Assembly (NCBI GenBank): GCA_022837595.1
Contig: JALHFX010000012.1
Location: 17,226 to 81,225 of the forward strand
From: Propionibacterium sp.
GTDB lineage: Bacteria > Actinomycetota > Actinomycetes > Propionibacteriales > Propionibacteriaceae
Length of the DNA: 64,000 bases
Direction of reading: 5' to 3'
Shown piece after piece: positions 26,915 through 37,400 of this stretch. Position 1 is the stretch's first letter; every line of letters starts with the position of its first letter. A program made the position numbers and the translations under genes. Under the pieces are notes generated by a model, which saw only the letters and a list, made by a program, of their open reading frames with translations, was not told where the DNA came from and ran no database searches.

Positions 26915-27854
26915 CGAAGCTCACCTGATCGAATCCACCATGCTGGCCGCGCGCCCAATCGGCTCCTGGCATCGGCTTGCGCCCAGCGGCCTTGACCCGG
27001 ACCAACTCCAGCTCGCCATCGCCGGTACCTACCCATAGGTGTTTGCGGTCGGCAGCAAGCGATCCCGGAGCCAACGGTTCCGCATCGCGGTGACTCTTGC
27101 CCACGGCGAGTACCTGGAAGCGCTCGCCGTGCAGGGTCGTCCAGGCGGCTGGTTGTGGGCAGGCTGCCCGTACCAGCCGGTCAATCTCCTCGGATGGCCG
27201 CGACCAGTCGATGCGGACATCCTCCGGACGGATCTTCGCGGCCATCGTGATGTTGTCTGCTGGCTGCGGGGTCGGCTCAACCCCACTCACAGCATCCTGG
27301 AGTGCGGAGGCCAACACCGGTGCCCCGAGCTCTGCCAACCGGTCCAAGAGCACACCACTCGACTCCCCCGCCTCAATCGGCACTTCCAGCTTTCGGTAGA
27401 TCGGGCCGGCATCCAGCTGTTTCACGATACGAAATGCGGTGACTCCGCTCATTTGGTCACCCGACCAAATGGCTCTTTGCACAGGGGCTGCGCCGCGCCA
27501 ACGCGGCAGCAAAGAAAAGTGCAGGTTGATCCAGCCGCCTGGTACCGCATCCAAGAGATCCTGTGGCAACAACATGCCGAAGGCGACCACAGCGGCCACG
27601 TCCGCTCGCAAATCTTTCACTTGGGCGATGAGCTTCTGGTCGGGCGTTGTCGGCTTGAGCACGGGAATCCCATGTTCAGCGGCTAGCTTGGCCACCGGGG
27701 AAACCGTGAGCTTCTTGCCACGCCCGGCCGGAGCATCCGGGCGTGTGAGTACCGCGACGATCTCATGGCCCTGATCTATGAGGTGGCGCAGACTGGGCAG
27801 TGCGGTTTCGGGTGTCCCGGCGAAGATGAGTCTCACGGGCTCAAGCCTAGCCAC
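26907..27854 (-). CDS. fmt: Methionyl-tRNA formyltransferase
   Basis: Formylates initiator Met-tRNA using 10-formyltetrahydrofolate. 315 residues with the formyltransferase core: RLIFAGTPETALPSL at the start, FGMLLPQDLLD, and the active-site motif NLHFSLLPRWRGAAPVQRAI, with catalytic Asn, His and later Asp (QLDAGPIY). The C-terminal barrel binds tRNA. GTG at 27854 is used, as AGAGG is 4-5 bases upstream; a GTG six codons later (27836) would start right at RLIFAGTPE. It follows priA by 48 bases. Confidence 0.95.
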   Translation of the reverse strand: MARLEPVRLIFAGTPETALPSLRHLIDQGHEIVAVLTRPDAPAGRGKKLTVSPVAKLAAEHGIPVLKPTTPDQKLIAQVKDLRADVAAVVAFGMLLPQDLLDAVPGGWINLHFSLLPRWRGAAPVQRAIWSGDQMSGVTAFRIVKQLDAGPIYRKLEVPIEAGESSGVLLDRLAELGAPVLASALQDAVSGVEPTPQPADNITMAAKIRPEDVRIDWSRPSEEIDRLVRAACPQPAAWTTLHGERFQVLAVGKSHRDAEPLAPGSLAADRKHLWVGTGDGELELVRVKAAGRKPMPGADWARGQHGGFDQVSFDD

Positions 27855-27902
27855 CTAACCTCTGCCGACATCGGGCTGCGGCAGGAGCACTGACGCGTGC
27901 TT

Positions 27903-29882
27903 CTACAACTGCGTCGGGTCGACGCGCACTCGGATGGCCCCGGCCATCTTGCGGGCCGAACGCACCGCCATCGCAGCCTTCACCTTCGCGACCAGCTCGG
28001 CCCCGGATGCAAACGGTGCCCGCAACGACAGCTGCCAGAGCGGTTCTTCTTGACCGATCGCCGTCAGTTGCGGGGCCAGCTCAACTGGGCCAAGCAGATC
28101 CGCGCCGGAGTCGGCGCCGAGCAGGTCGATGAGCTCGGCCAATGCGGCTGCGGGGCCGGTCGCGGTGATGAATCGGATCGCCGGTGGGTAACCGGCCTCT
28201 GCCCGGTCGGCAAGTTCGAATTCTGCATGCCGGGCTGGGTCCATGCGCACGAGGGCTTGGACCGGGCGTACCTGGGCCGGACCTACCACGCAGACGGTCC
28301 CACCCTGCGACCCCGGACGCACCAGCGCGACTGCATTGAGCCAGCGCCGTAACCCCTCTTCGGCCGCCCGGAGATCCGGACGTTCCAGCAAACGCTCGGC
28401 GTCCAAAAAGACAGCCGCCGCATAGCCATGTGCGGCCGGCGGTTCAGCTCCAGGGGTGGCCACGACAAGGGCGGGTTGTTCTCCGACTTCCTCGATCACC
28501 CGGTCGCCCGAACTTTCGCGCACCAGGATCCCCGGGAAGGCACGTCCGAGTTCCTCCGCTGTGCGCTCTGAACCGATCACCGGTGCTCGAAGCTCTCCCG
28601 ATCCACAGACCTCACATCGCCAATCGGTGATGATCCGTCCGCACCACGTGCAGTCAAGCCGGCGCCCGACCGCCGAGCGCAGCAGCCGCACCGGACCATG
28701 ACAGGTCGGGCAATGCACTCTGGTGCGGCATCGTTGGCAGGCCAGCGTAGGCAGATAGCCGGCCCTCGGCACCTGGATCAGCACCGGGCCCGATGTCAGC
28801 CCGGTGCGGATCGTCTCAAAGGCCAGCTTGGGCAAGCGGGTGCGGCTACCCTGCGGATCGCGTTCCACAGCGAAATCAGAATCGGCCGTCGCACGCACTG
28901 CGGCGCTGGCCTTGCGCATCCGCGACGGGACGAGCTCGATCGGCCGGAGCCAGCCGCGCTCAGCCCAAGCTGCTATCTCGGCAGTGCGTCCGTGACCCGC
29001 GAACAGCAAAGCGGACTGCTCGCTGCCGGCGCGCAGTGCCACGACATCTCGGGCATGCGGATAGGGAGCATGGGGATCGGCATGCAGATCGTCACCGTCG
29101 TCCCACAAACAGATCAGTCCCAGATCAGCGACGGGTGCGTAGCTGGCCGGCCGGGTGCCGATGACCACCCTCGCCTCCCCTCGGATGATCGCCAAGTAGT
29201 TTCGATATCGGGCAGCTGTGCCCAGATCCGAGTGCAGCTCGGCGATTGCGCCCAGCCCGATGACCGTGCCCAAGGCATCGCGCATCTTGACCAGATCGCG
29301 ATGATCAGGCACCACGATGATGACTGAACGCCCAGCACGCAGCACCTGAATGGTGGCTTGCATGAAACCACGGCTCCAGTCATCCAGCCCCCAACGGTCA
29401 CGGGCGAACCGCGGGGTGACCTGCCAGTAGGCGCGCAGCGGCTGGCTCTTCGCCAGGCCGTCCAGGAAGGCTTCGCCATCGGGATAAGCCAGCAGTCCCC
29501 CAGTCGGCTGCTGCTCGATGATGGGTTTTGGCCAGCTCACTTGATCAGCGTTCTCGGTGGCCGCATGTCTGGGCGGCACCGCCAGCCGAACCACATCAGC
29601 GAAAGTCCCCGCATAATGGTCGGCGACCGTGCGGATCAACCGTCTTTGGGGCTCTGTCAACACGGAGGTAGCGGAGATCACCCTGGACAAGGGCGAGAGC
29701 TTGGTGGTGATCTCGCTGTGCTCGGCGACATCGATCACATAACCGTCGCGCAGCTTGCCGGCGAAACGCACCCGCACCCGCACGCCAGGCTTGACATCTG
29801 CCGCCTGCGCCTCGGTGATCGAATAATCGAAGAGGCGGTCCAGGTGCGGTAACGGGATGTCCACTGCGACCCGGGCGATCAT
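27903..29882 (-). CDS. priA: Primosomal protein N' (PriA), helicase motifs lost
   Basis: Replication-restart protein, 659 residues. The 3'-DNA-binding domain is N-terminal (VAVDIPLPHLDRLFDY). The zinc-binding region shows the paired cysteines CQRCRTRVHCPTC and CTWCGRIITDWRCEVC. The ATPase motifs are missing: no GxGKT Walker A is found in the region around 150-215 and the DEAH box is replaced by LWDDGDD. This degenerate form is known in actinobacterial PriA, so it probably acts as a loader without helicase activity. The start ATG at 29882 has AAGGA 8 bases upstream. Confidence 0.9.
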   Translation of the reverse strand: MIARVAVDIPLPHLDRLFDYSITEAQAADVKPGVRVRVRFAGKLRDGYVIDVAEHSEITTKLSPLSRVISATSVLTEPQRRLIRTVADHYAGTFADVVRLAVPPRHAATENADQVSWPKPIIEQQPTGGLLAYPDGEAFLDGLAKSQPLRAYWQVTPRFARDRWGLDDWSRGFMQATIQVLRAGRSVIIVVPDHRDLVKMRDALGTVIGLGAIAELHSDLGTAARYRNYLAIIRGEARVVIGTRPASYAPVADLGLICLWDDGDDLHADPHAPYPHARDVVALRAGSEQSALLFAGHGRTAEIAAWAERGWLRPIELVPSRMRKASAAVRATADSDFAVERDPQGSRTRLPKLAFETIRTGLTSGPVLIQVPRAGYLPTLACQRCRTRVHCPTCHGPVRLLRSAVGRRLDCTWCGRIITDWRCEVCGSGELRAPVIGSERTAEELGRAFPGILVRESSGDRVIEEVGEQPALVVATPGAEPPAAHGYAAAVFLDAERLLERPDLRAAEEGLRRWLNAVALVRPGSQGGTVCVVGPAQVRPVQALVRMDPARHAEFELADRAEAGYPPAIRFITATGPAAALAELIDLLGADSGADLLGPVELAPQLTAIGQEEPLWQLSLRAPFASGAELVAKVKAAMAVRSARKMAGAIRVRVDPTQL

Positions 29883-29946
29883 CGACAGCGTCCTTTCCGA
29901 CCGGGGTATTCGGCCGAGCTTCCATTCAGGTTATCGGCCGGATATG

Positions 29947-29982
29947 ACAAAAGCAGCCGTGCCGGAGCACGACTGCTTTTGT
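29947..29982 (-). terminator. Intrinsic terminator after metK
   Basis: Long hairpin: 10 bp (ACAAAAGCAG/CTGCTTTTGT), one G-U pair on the minus-strand transcript, and 5 bp (CGTGC/GCACG) around a 4-base loop. The distal arm ends in TTTTGT. It lies about 20 bases after the metK stop on the minus strand and would end the efp-metK run. The symmetrical arms could also slow transcription from the other direction. Confidence 0.8.
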
Positions 29983-30002
29983 GTGAAATCTGATCGGCAG
30001 GA

Positions 30003-31196
30003 TCAGCCGCGGACCTTGGCGGCCAGTTCCTCCGCCTTGTCGGTCCGCTCCCAGGTGACATCGGGCAGGTCTCGCCCGAAATGGCCGTAACAAGAGATTT
30101 GAGAGTAGATCGGACGGCGCAAATTCAGTGCCTGGACGATTGCAGCCGGACGCAGATCGAAGACTTCGCGAACCACGTCGGCGATCTGCTCGTCGGGAAC
30201 CTGGCCGGTACCGAAAGTGTCGACATATAGGCTCGTCGGGTGGGCTGCGCCGATCGCATAGCTGACCTGAGTCTCACACCGTGATGCGAGCCCGGCAGCG
30301 ACGATATTCTTCGCCACCCAACGCATCGCATAACTGGCAGAACGATCCACCTTGCTGGGATCCTTACCGCTGAACGCCCCACCACCGTGACGTGCCATAC
30401 CGCCGTAGGTGTCGACGATGATCTTGCGACCGGTCAACCCCGCATCACCGGCAGGACCGCCGACCACGAATCGCCCGGTCGGGTTGATCAGCACTCGTGG
30501 TGACGAAGCGCCGAAGCCGAAAGATGCGAGCACCGGAGCGATCACCTCGCGGCGTAGATCAGGATCGAGCTGGCCGGTCACGTGGACTCCGGCGCGATGC
30601 TGCGCCGAGACTACCACTGTGTCGACGTCGACCGGTTTGCCGGCGTCGTCATAAGAGACGGTGATCTGTGTCTTGCCGTCAGGACCCAGATAGTCGAGCG
30701 TTTTGTCACGACGTACTTGGGTGAGCCGCTCCGCCATCCGATGAGCCATCTGGATGGGCAGCGGCATCAACTCGGGAGTCTCATCGCAGGCGAAGCCGAA
30801 CATCAGACCCTGGTCACCGGCACCTTGCAGATCGAAATCATCGCGCGCTTTGCCATGCCGAGATTCCCAGGAGCCCAAGACACCCTGCGCAATATCGGGC
30901 GACTGATTGTTCAGCGTCACCATCACTCCGCAGGATGCGCCATCAATTCCCTTGGACGCCGAGTCGAACCCGATCTTGAGCAGCCGCTCGCGGGCGAGCT
31001 CTTGGATATCGACGTAAGAATCGGTCGTCGCTTCTCCGGTGACGATGACGACACCGTTAGCAACAAGAGTTTCAACCGCGGTGTGCGACGAGGGATCGTC
31101 GGCCAACATCGCGTCGAGGACCGAATCGGAGATCGCATCGGCGACCTTGTCGGGGTGGCCTTCGGTAACGGATTCGGAAGTAAACTGCCTGCCCAT
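30003..31196 (-). CDS. metK: S-adenosylmethionine synthetase
   Basis: Makes SAM from methionine and ATP. 397 residues from the ATG at 31196; the in-frame TTG immediately before it is less likely. Motifs: SVTEGHPDKVADAISDSVLD (substrate binding), GAGDQGLMFGFA (ATP signature) and GGGAFSGKDPSKVDRSA (P-loop-like signature). The start lies five bases after the rpoZ stop with no good ribosome-binding site, so translation is probably coupled to rpoZ. It is followed by a strong terminator. Confidence 0.97.
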   Translation of the reverse strand: MGRQFTSESVTEGHPDKVADAISDSVLDAMLADDPSSHTAVETLVANGVVIVTGEATTDSYVDIQELARERLLKIGFDSASKGIDGASCGVMVTLNNQSPDIAQGVLGSWESRHGKARDDFDLQGAGDQGLMFGFACDETPELMPLPIQMAHRMAERLTQVRRDKTLDYLGPDGKTQITVSYDDAGKPVDVDTVVVSAQHRAGVHVTGQLDPDLRREVIAPVLASFGFGASSPRVLINPTGRFVVGGPAGDAGLTGRKIIVDTYGGMARHGGGAFSGKDPSKVDRSASYAMRWVAKNIVAAGLASRCETQVSYAIGAAHPTSLYVDTFGTGQVPDEQIADVVREVFDLRPAAIVQALNLRRPIYSQISCYGHFGRDLPDVTWERTDKAEELAAKVRG

Positions 31197-31201
31197 CAAG
31201 A

Positions 31202-31543
31202 TCAGGCCGGGTCGATGTCGCCGAACGGATCCGACAACGAGAAGTCGGGATCGTTCAACGCTTCCGCGCGAGCAGCAGCCTCGGCCTCTGGATCAATCTC
31301 GGTGTATTGGAGTTGGCCGGCCTGCACCTCGCGCAGCGAGATCGATAACGGCTTCTCCTGTGGGAGGGTCTCGACCAGCGGCCCAACAGACTCGAGTAGG
31401 CCTTCTCCCAGCTGAGCATAGTAGGCGTTGATCTGGCGCGCGCGCTTGGCAGCGAAGAGCACCAGTCGGTACTTGGAGTCCACCGTCTCGAGCAGGTCGT
31501 CGACAGGCGGGTTGGTGATGCCCTCAGGAATATGTGTGGTCAA
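31202..31543 (-). CDS. rpoZ: RNA polymerase omega subunit
   Basis: Small RNA polymerase subunit that assists assembly, 113 residues. The conserved core is PPVDDLLETVDSKYRLVLF followed by AAKRARQINAYY, then KPLSISLREVQAGQL. Compared with short omega proteins, the C-terminus is an acidic extension (from about 85). It sits between gmk and metK, the standard actinobacterial order. Confidence 0.95.
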   Translation of the reverse strand: MTTHIPEGITNPPVDDLLETVDSKYRLVLFAAKRARQINAYYAQLGEGLLESVGPLVETLPQEKPLSISLREVQAGQLQYTEIDPEAEAAARAEALNDPDFSLSDPFGDIDPA

Positions 31544-31574
31544 GGTAAGTCCTCGTAGAAGCTGACGCTAGAAA

Positions 31575-32138
31575 TCACAGACCTATCAATTCTACCAGTT
31601 GACGGACGGTATTATCCACCGTCACGTTTTCGATGACCCGGTCGAACTCGTCTGCACAAGCCATTTCCTGGCGCGCGGTCTCTAGTCGACGCGCCATCTC
31701 ATCGTCAGTCTCGGTGCCTCTTCCTTGTAGCCGCCGAACCAATTCCTCCCAGCTCGGTGGTGCAATGAAGATCTGCTGAGCCTCGGGCATCGTCTTGCGT
31801 ATTTGGCGAGCGCCTTGTAGGTCGATCTCAAGGATGGTCGGCACACCGGCCGCCAGCTTTTCGAGGACGGCTTGTCGGGGCGTGCCATAACGATGAAGAC
31901 CATGTACCTGTGCCCACTCGAGCAAGCCGTTGCTGGCGATAAGGTTATCGAAGGTTTTGTCGTCCACGAAGAAGTAGTGGACGCCGTTGATCTCGCCGGG
32001 GCGTGGCGGGCGCGTCGTCACAGAAACCGAGACGTACACTTGCGGATGACTTTGTCGCAGGGCTGCTACAACGGTGCCCTTGCCTACCGCAGTCGGTCCG
32101 CTGATGACGTACGCGCTCAACGCCCCATTCATCGACAC
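31575..32138 (-). CDS. gmk: Guanylate kinase
   Basis: Phosphorylates GMP to GDP. About 187 residues from the GTG at 32138 (an ATG two codons later is equally possible). P-loop GPTAVGKGT at 14-22; GMP-binding motif TTRPPRPGEINGVHYFF, and ILEIDLQGARQI. It starts directly after the mihF stop, so translational coupling is likely. Confidence 0.96.
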   Translation of the reverse strand: MSMNGALSAYVISGPTAVGKGTVVAALRQSHPQVYVSVSVTTRPPRPGEINGVHYFFVDDKTFDNLIASNGLLEWAQVHGLHRYGTPRQAVLEKLAAGVPTILEIDLQGARQIRKTMPEAQQIFIAPPSWEELVRRLQGRGTETDDEMARRLETARQEMACADEFDRVIENVTVDNTVRQLVELIGL

Positions 32139-32450
32139 TCAGTTGAACTCTGACTTCAGGCCGGCGACTTGATGCCGACCGAGACCGCGGATACGTCGAT
32201 TCGCCGCGATATCGTACTTCTCCATGATCTCGGCAGCGCGCTTCTCACCGATCCGCGGAATAGATTTCAACAGACCTGATACTCGGATATGAGCAAGGAC
32301 GTCGTCCTTGGCGCACTCATCTAGTGCTTCAGACAGCGTCTTGGAACCGTCGCGAACCGCATTCTTCAGCGCAGCTCGTGCCCTGCGGGATTCGGTAGCT
32401 GCGGCCCGTGCAGCCTGTAACTGCTCGGGTGACAGTGTTGGGATTGCCAC
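32139..32450 (-). CDS. mihF: Integration host factor, actinobacterial type (mIHF)
   Basis: Nucleoid-associated DNA-binding protein that is specific to actinobacteria, 103 residues. It begins VAIPTLSPEQLQAARAAA, continues with VLAHIRVSGLLKSIPRIGEK (helix-two-turn-helix region), and ends with RRIRGLGRHQVAGL. The GTG at 32450 is chosen because GGAGA lies about 10 bases upstream and because known mIHF proteins start at this point. A longer upstream frame is rejected. It has its own AT-rich promoter region after pyrF. Confidence 0.93.
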   Translation of the reverse strand: MAIPTLSPEQLQAARAAATESRRARAALKNAVRDGSKTLSEALDECAKDDVLAHIRVSGLLKSIPRIGEKRAAEIMEKYDIAANRRIRGLGRHQVAGLKSEFN

Positions 32451-32519
32451 GTGGAATTTTCTCCGTTTCATGTCGCGTGTGCCGGGGCTGGGCATCTGAG
32501 GTGCCTCAGCTTCATGCAT

Positions 32520-32545
32520 ACTCGGACAATATAGAATATTTAGTT
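32520..32545 (-). promoter_or_regulatory. AT-rich promoter region before mihF
   Basis: The 98-base gap between pyrF and mihF contains a strikingly AT-rich core. On the minus strand it offers two overlapping -10 candidates, TATTCT and TATATT. No strong -35 is present. It would let mihF-gmk-rpoZ-metK be transcribed independently of the upstream pyrimidine genes. Confidence 0.4.
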
Positions 32546-32548
32546 GAG

Positions 32549-33361
32549 CTATGGACAGTCACTCAACCGATCGATTGCCAACCGGAGCGCCTCGGGTTGT
32601 GGACCAGCCTTCATCACTTCGCGGGATGCGCTCGGCAGCAGCTGCCTTGTGGCTACGCCGAATAGTGACTCCAGACCTTCAACCGTACCTCCCTGGGCAC
32701 CAATACCAGGAACAAGGATCGACCCTGAAAAACCCTGAAGATCGAGGTTTAGTTGCAGCAACGTGCCTCCGATGACCAGTCCGATGGCGTCTTGTCCGGA
32801 CCGCTGGTTGGTTTCATGCGCGGCATCGACGATCTGTTGGGCGATGGTGCGTCCTTCGTAAACCGCCTGCTGGACTTCGCTGCCCTCAGGATTGCTGGTG
32901 CGGCAGAGCACATAGATACCGCGCCCGGTCTGATGGGCAAGTTCCACTGCTGGTGCGAGCGAACCGAAGCCGAGAAAAGGACTGAGCGTGATAGCGTCCG
33001 CGCTCAGATCCGTGCGACCAGAAAGATAGGCGCTGGCGTAGGCAGTCATGGTCGAACCGATGTCACCGCGCTTGACGTCCAGAATCGACAAGGCGCCCGC
33101 CTGCTTGATGTCATGAAGGACCCTGGCCAGTACTTGAACTCCGGCAGCACCGAAGCACTCGAAGAATGCGGCCTGCGGTTTGAAGACCGCCACCCGGTCT
33201 CCGATAGCTTCGATGAGCCCACGAGATACCCGCTCGAGGCCCTTGACGTCATAGTCGAACCCCCAAGAACCGACGAGCGTCTCGTGCGGATCAACACCGA
33301 CACAAAGATTGCCGCGCTCGCGGGTGAGCTGGTCCAATCGGGCGCGGTAGCTGCTGTTCAT
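32549..33361 (-). CDS. pyrF: Orotidine 5'-phosphate decarboxylase (type 2)
   Basis: Last step of UMP synthesis, 270 residues. It belongs to the longer type-2 subfamily: NLCVGVDPHE at the N-terminus, FKPQAAFFECFGAAG, and the catalytic ILDVKRGDIGST motif with the Lys and two Asp. LVPGIGAQGG is the phosphate-binding loop. The ATG overlaps the pyrD stop as TGATG, and pyrD and pyrF are clearly cotranslated. Confidence 0.96.
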   Translation of the reverse strand: MNSSYRARLDQLTRERGNLCVGVDPHETLVGSWGFDYDVKGLERVSRGLIEAIGDRVAVFKPQAAFFECFGAAGVQVLARVLHDIKQAGALSILDVKRGDIGSTMTAYASAYLSGRTDLSADAITLSPFLGFGSLAPAVELAHQTGRGIYVLCRTSNPEGSEVQQAVYEGRTIAQQIVDAAHETNQRSGQDAIGLVIGGTLLQLNLDLQGFSGSILVPGIGAQGGTVEGLESLFGVATRQLLPSASREVMKAGPQPEALRLAIDRLSDCP

Positions 33362-34449
33362 CAGCGCGCTCGACTGGGATAGGTCAAAGTGTTGATACCG
33401 CGCACCAGCGCCAAGGCGTTGAAGATGAAACCTGTGTAGACCTGCACGAGTGCGGCGCCGGCATCGAAGAATGCCTGTGCATCGGATGGTGTCATGATGC
33501 CGCCAACACCGATGATCGGTAGATCCGTTTGCGATGCGATCGATTCCACCATGCGCAAGGCCTTGCGTGTCAGCGGAGCCCCTGACAATCCCCCGGCCTG
33601 GTTGGCCAAGTAGAGCTCGGAGGGATGGAGGTATTCGCGTGCCGTGGTTGTGTTGGTCGCGATCAGCCCCGCGATTCCGCTCTCCTGACAGACATCGATG
33701 ATTCCACCCAGGTCATAGGGAGCGAGATCGGGTGCCAGTTTGACGAAGATCGGTAGTGGTTTGACCGGATCAAGTTCAGCTGCAGTGTCCACCAACGCGT
33801 TCGTCAGGGCTCTCAGCGCATCACGATCCTGCAGGCTGCGAAGCCCGGGGGTATTCGGACTGGAGACATTGATCGCGACATAATCCGCGTAGGGTGCGAT
33901 CGTACGCAACGAATACAGATAGTCGTCGGAGGCTTCCTCCAACGGGGTCACCTTGGTCTTGCCGACCGACACACCTACCGGGTAATCCAGCGCGTTGTTG
34001 CCTCGTCGTACACCCCACTGCTCGAGGCGGGCTGCGAGCGCTTCGACCCCCGAGTTGTTGAAGCCCATCCGGTTGATGATGGCCCGGCTATGTGGCAGCC
34101 GGAAGAGTCGTGGCTGTCGATTGCCGGGTTGCGCATGCGCGGTGACGGTGCCCAGTTCGGCAAAACCGAAGCCGAGCGCACCCCAGCTGCGGGCGGCTAT
34201 ACCGTCCTTGTCGAGACCAGCTGCAACACCCACGCGTCCCGGAAAATCTATTCCGGCCAGTGTGATTGCATTGCGTCGCTCCCCAAGAAGACTCTGCACC
34301 CGCATCAAAAGCGGATCGGGGATCTCGCTGAGCAGCGTGATCACATGCTCATGTACCTCTTCGGGATCCAACCTGAACATGATCGGACGCACCAGGCTCC
34401 GATAACCGGTAAGCAACAGTCGGACGAGCAGCTCCTCGCTGGTAATCAT
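33361..34449 (-). CDS. pyrD: Dihydroorotate dehydrogenase, quinone-dependent (class 2)
   Basis: Oxidises dihydroorotate to orotate at the membrane, 362 residues. The N-terminal extension typical of class 2 enzymes is present (LLVRLLLTGYRSLVRPIMF). FMN-binding and catalytic motifs: GVAAGLDKDGIA, GFGFAELGTVTAHAQPGN, INRMGFNN, and the catalytic-Ser region VAINVSSPNTPGLR. Start taken at the ATG 34449, which has AAGGGA six bases upstream; a TTG five codons earlier is rejected. It lies 28 bases after carB. Confidence 0.95.
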   Translation of the reverse strand: MITSEELLVRLLLTGYRSLVRPIMFRLDPEEVHEHVITLLSEIPDPLLMRVQSLLGERRNAITLAGIDFPGRVGVAAGLDKDGIAARSWGALGFGFAELGTVTAHAQPGNRQPRLFRLPHSRAIINRMGFNNSGVEALAARLEQWGVRRGNNALDYPVGVSVGKTKVTPLEEASDDYLYSLRTIAPYADYVAINVSSPNTPGLRSLQDRDALRALTNALVDTAAELDPVKPLPIFVKLAPDLAPYDLGGIIDVCQESGIAGLIATNTTTAREYLHPSELYLANQAGGLSGAPLTRKALRMVESIASQTDLPIIGVGGIMTPSDAQAFFDAGAALVQVYTGFIFNALALVRGINTLTYPSRAR

Positions 34450-34477
34450 CGCTGGTCCCTTCAAAGCTCAGGTGTGG

Positions 34478-37400
34478 TTAGTGTTTTCGCGTCTGTTGGA
34501 TTTGTTTGGCCCAATCCTGCAACGAATGCACGCGGATCGTGCCGTTCCGGACTGCTTCGATCCCTTGTACCGCAGCCTCGAGCCCCTGCACCGTCGTAAT
34601 GGACGGTACTTCGTGTAGTACGGCAGCGGTTCGGATCGCGTAGCCGTCCCGACGCGGAGATCCCCCGTCGGTTTCGCCGCTGGGCGTGTTGAAGACCAGG
34701 TCGACGTTGCCGCCGCGAATCAGATCGACGATCGTCGGTTCACCGTTCGGGCCGGCTCCCTGCGAGAATTTGCGAATCGGGGTGGCTTTGACGCCATGGA
34801 GCGCGAGCATGGACGCGGTGCCGGCGGTGGCCAGGATCGTGAAGCCCATATCGGCGAGCCTCTTGACCGGGAAGATGATGTTGCGCTTGTCGCGATTGGC
34901 CACCGAAATGAAGACCGTGCCCGTAGTCGGTAACTGACCATAGGCGGCTGCCTGAGACTTGGCGAAGGCCATACCGAAGTTCGAGCTCAGGCCCATGACT
35001 TCTCCGGTGGAGCGCATCTCAGGGCCGAGCAGCGAGTCGACCGTCACACCTTCGGCAGTACGGAATCGGTTGAACGGTAGGACCGCTTCCTTGATGGCGA
35101 TCGGCATGCCACTCCAGGTATCCGCGCCATCGCCGGTTTCGCGAAGCATTCCCGAGCTGCGCAAATCGGCGATCGTGGTACCGAGCATGATCAGTGTCGC
35201 AGCTTTCGCTAACGGCGTGTCGGTCGCCTTGGAGACGAACGGCACCGTACGCGAAGCCCGCGGGTTGGCTTCTAGAACGTAGAGCGCGTCACCGGCCAGG
35301 GCGTACTGAATATTGATCAGTCCCTGAACACCGACGCCCTTGGCAATTGCCTCGGTCGAGATTCGGATCCGATCGATGACCGCGCCACCTAAAGTGGATG
35401 GAGGCAGCGAACAAGCCGAGTCACCCGAATGGATACCGGCTTCCTCAATATGCTCCATGACCCCACCCAGATACAGGTCATGGCCGTCGTAGAGTGCGTC
35501 GACATCGAGCTCGATCGCATCGTCAAGAAAACGGTCGACCAATACCGGGGTCTCGGCGCTGATCAGCGTCGAATTGTCGATATATGTGCGCAGAAGGTCC
35601 TCGTTGTAAACGATCTCCATACCTCGTCCACCCAGCACATAGCTGGGACGCACGAGCACCGGATAGCCGATCTCTGTCGCGATTTGGCTCGCCTGATCGA
35701 AGCTCGAGGCCATGCCGTGTTTGGGTGAGGGCAACTTGGCGTCGGCCAGAACCTTCCCGAAGGCGCCTCGCTCCTCGGCCAAGTCGATCGCCGAGGGGCT
35801 GGTGCCGACGATCTTCACTCCTGCCTGCTCCAGACGTCGGGCGAGCTTCAGGGGCGTCTGCCCACCCAATTGGACGATGACGCCCGCCACCGGTCCGAGT
35901 TTGAGCTCCGCATGGTAGACCTCCATCACATCCTCGAAGGTGAGCGGCTCGAAATACAACCGATCCGAGGTGTCGTAGTCAGTGGAGACGGTCTCCGGAT
36001 TGCAGTTGACCATGATCGAGTCATAGCCGTTGGCCGACAGAACCATCGCTGCATGCACGCAGGAGTAGTCGAACTCGATGCCTTGACCGATCCTGTTCGG
36101 TCCGCTGCCGAGGATCAGCACCGCGGGCCGGGTCCGGGGCTCGAGTTCGCTCTCCTCGTCGTAGCTCGAATAGTGGTATGTCGTTCTGGCACTGAACTCG
36201 GCCGCACAGGTGTCGACAGTCTTATAGACCGGGAGCACCCCCAGTATTCGGCGCAGCTCATGGATCAGCTCGGGGCTGGTCCCGCGCAACTGCGCGAGCT
36301 GATCGTCTGAAAGCCCGTGTCGTTTGCCCAGTCGCAGTAGATCGGCGCTGAGCTCTTCGGCGCTGCGTATTTGCTCGCTGACTTGGTGGATGAGCTCCAG
36401 CTGGTCGAGGAACCACGGATCGATGCGGGTCGCTTGGTAGAGCTGCTCGACTGAAGCCCCCGCGCGTAAGGCCTGGAAGACATCTTGGATCCGGTCACCA
36501 CGGGGTTCTGCCGCGGCCGTCACGAGTTCGGCGATGTCACCTGGCTCGCGACTGAAGTCGAACGGGGCGTCGGAATCTTCCAGCGAACGCAGCGCCTTGC
36601 CGAGGGCTTCGGTGAAGTTGCGGCCGATGGACATGGCCTCGCCGACAGACTTCATATGAGTGGTGAGGGTGACATCGGCATTTGGGAACTTCTCGAAGGC
36701 AAAACGTGGCACCTTAACCACGACATAGTCGAGGGTCGGTTCGAAGGAGGCCGGAGTCTGGGATGTGATGTCGTTAGGTATCTCGTCAAGGGTGTACCCG
36801 ATGGCGACCTTCGCAGCGATCTTCGCGATCGGGAATCCGGTCGCCTTGGAGGCCAACGCCGAACTGCGAGAGACCCGTGGGTTCATCTCGATGACGATCA
36901 TTCGACCGTCGTCCGGGTTGATGGCGAACTGAATATTGCAGCCACCGGTGTCGACGCCGACCGCACGGATGATCGCAATGCCTACATCGCGCATGTGCTG
37001 GTACTCGCGGTCGGTCAAGGTCATGGCCGGAGCAACGGTGATCGAGTCACCCGTGTGCACACCCATCGGATCGACGTTCTCGATCGAGCACACCACCACG
37101 ACGTTGTCGGAGCAGTCGCGCATGAGCTCGAGTTCGAATTCTTTCCATCCGAGCACCGACTCTTCGACCAGCACCTCGGTCACCGGGCTGGCATCCAGGC
37201 CGATCCGGCCCATCTGCTCGAGCTCAGCCTGATCGTGAGCGATGCCGGAGCCGACACCACCCATGGTGTAACTCGGGCGAAGCACCACCGGCAGCCCGAG
37301 CTCTTCGGCCGCTGTCCGGATCTCGTCCATGGTGTGACAGATTCGGCTCTTGGCGACTTCGGCCTTACCTCCCGCGAAATCCGGGAGGTTCTCGATGACA

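Noticed and set aside
32451..32519. Longer start for mIHF
   Set aside because: The extra residues lie over the AT-rich promoter region and the GTG at 32450 has a proper ribosome-binding site and the conserved N-terminus.
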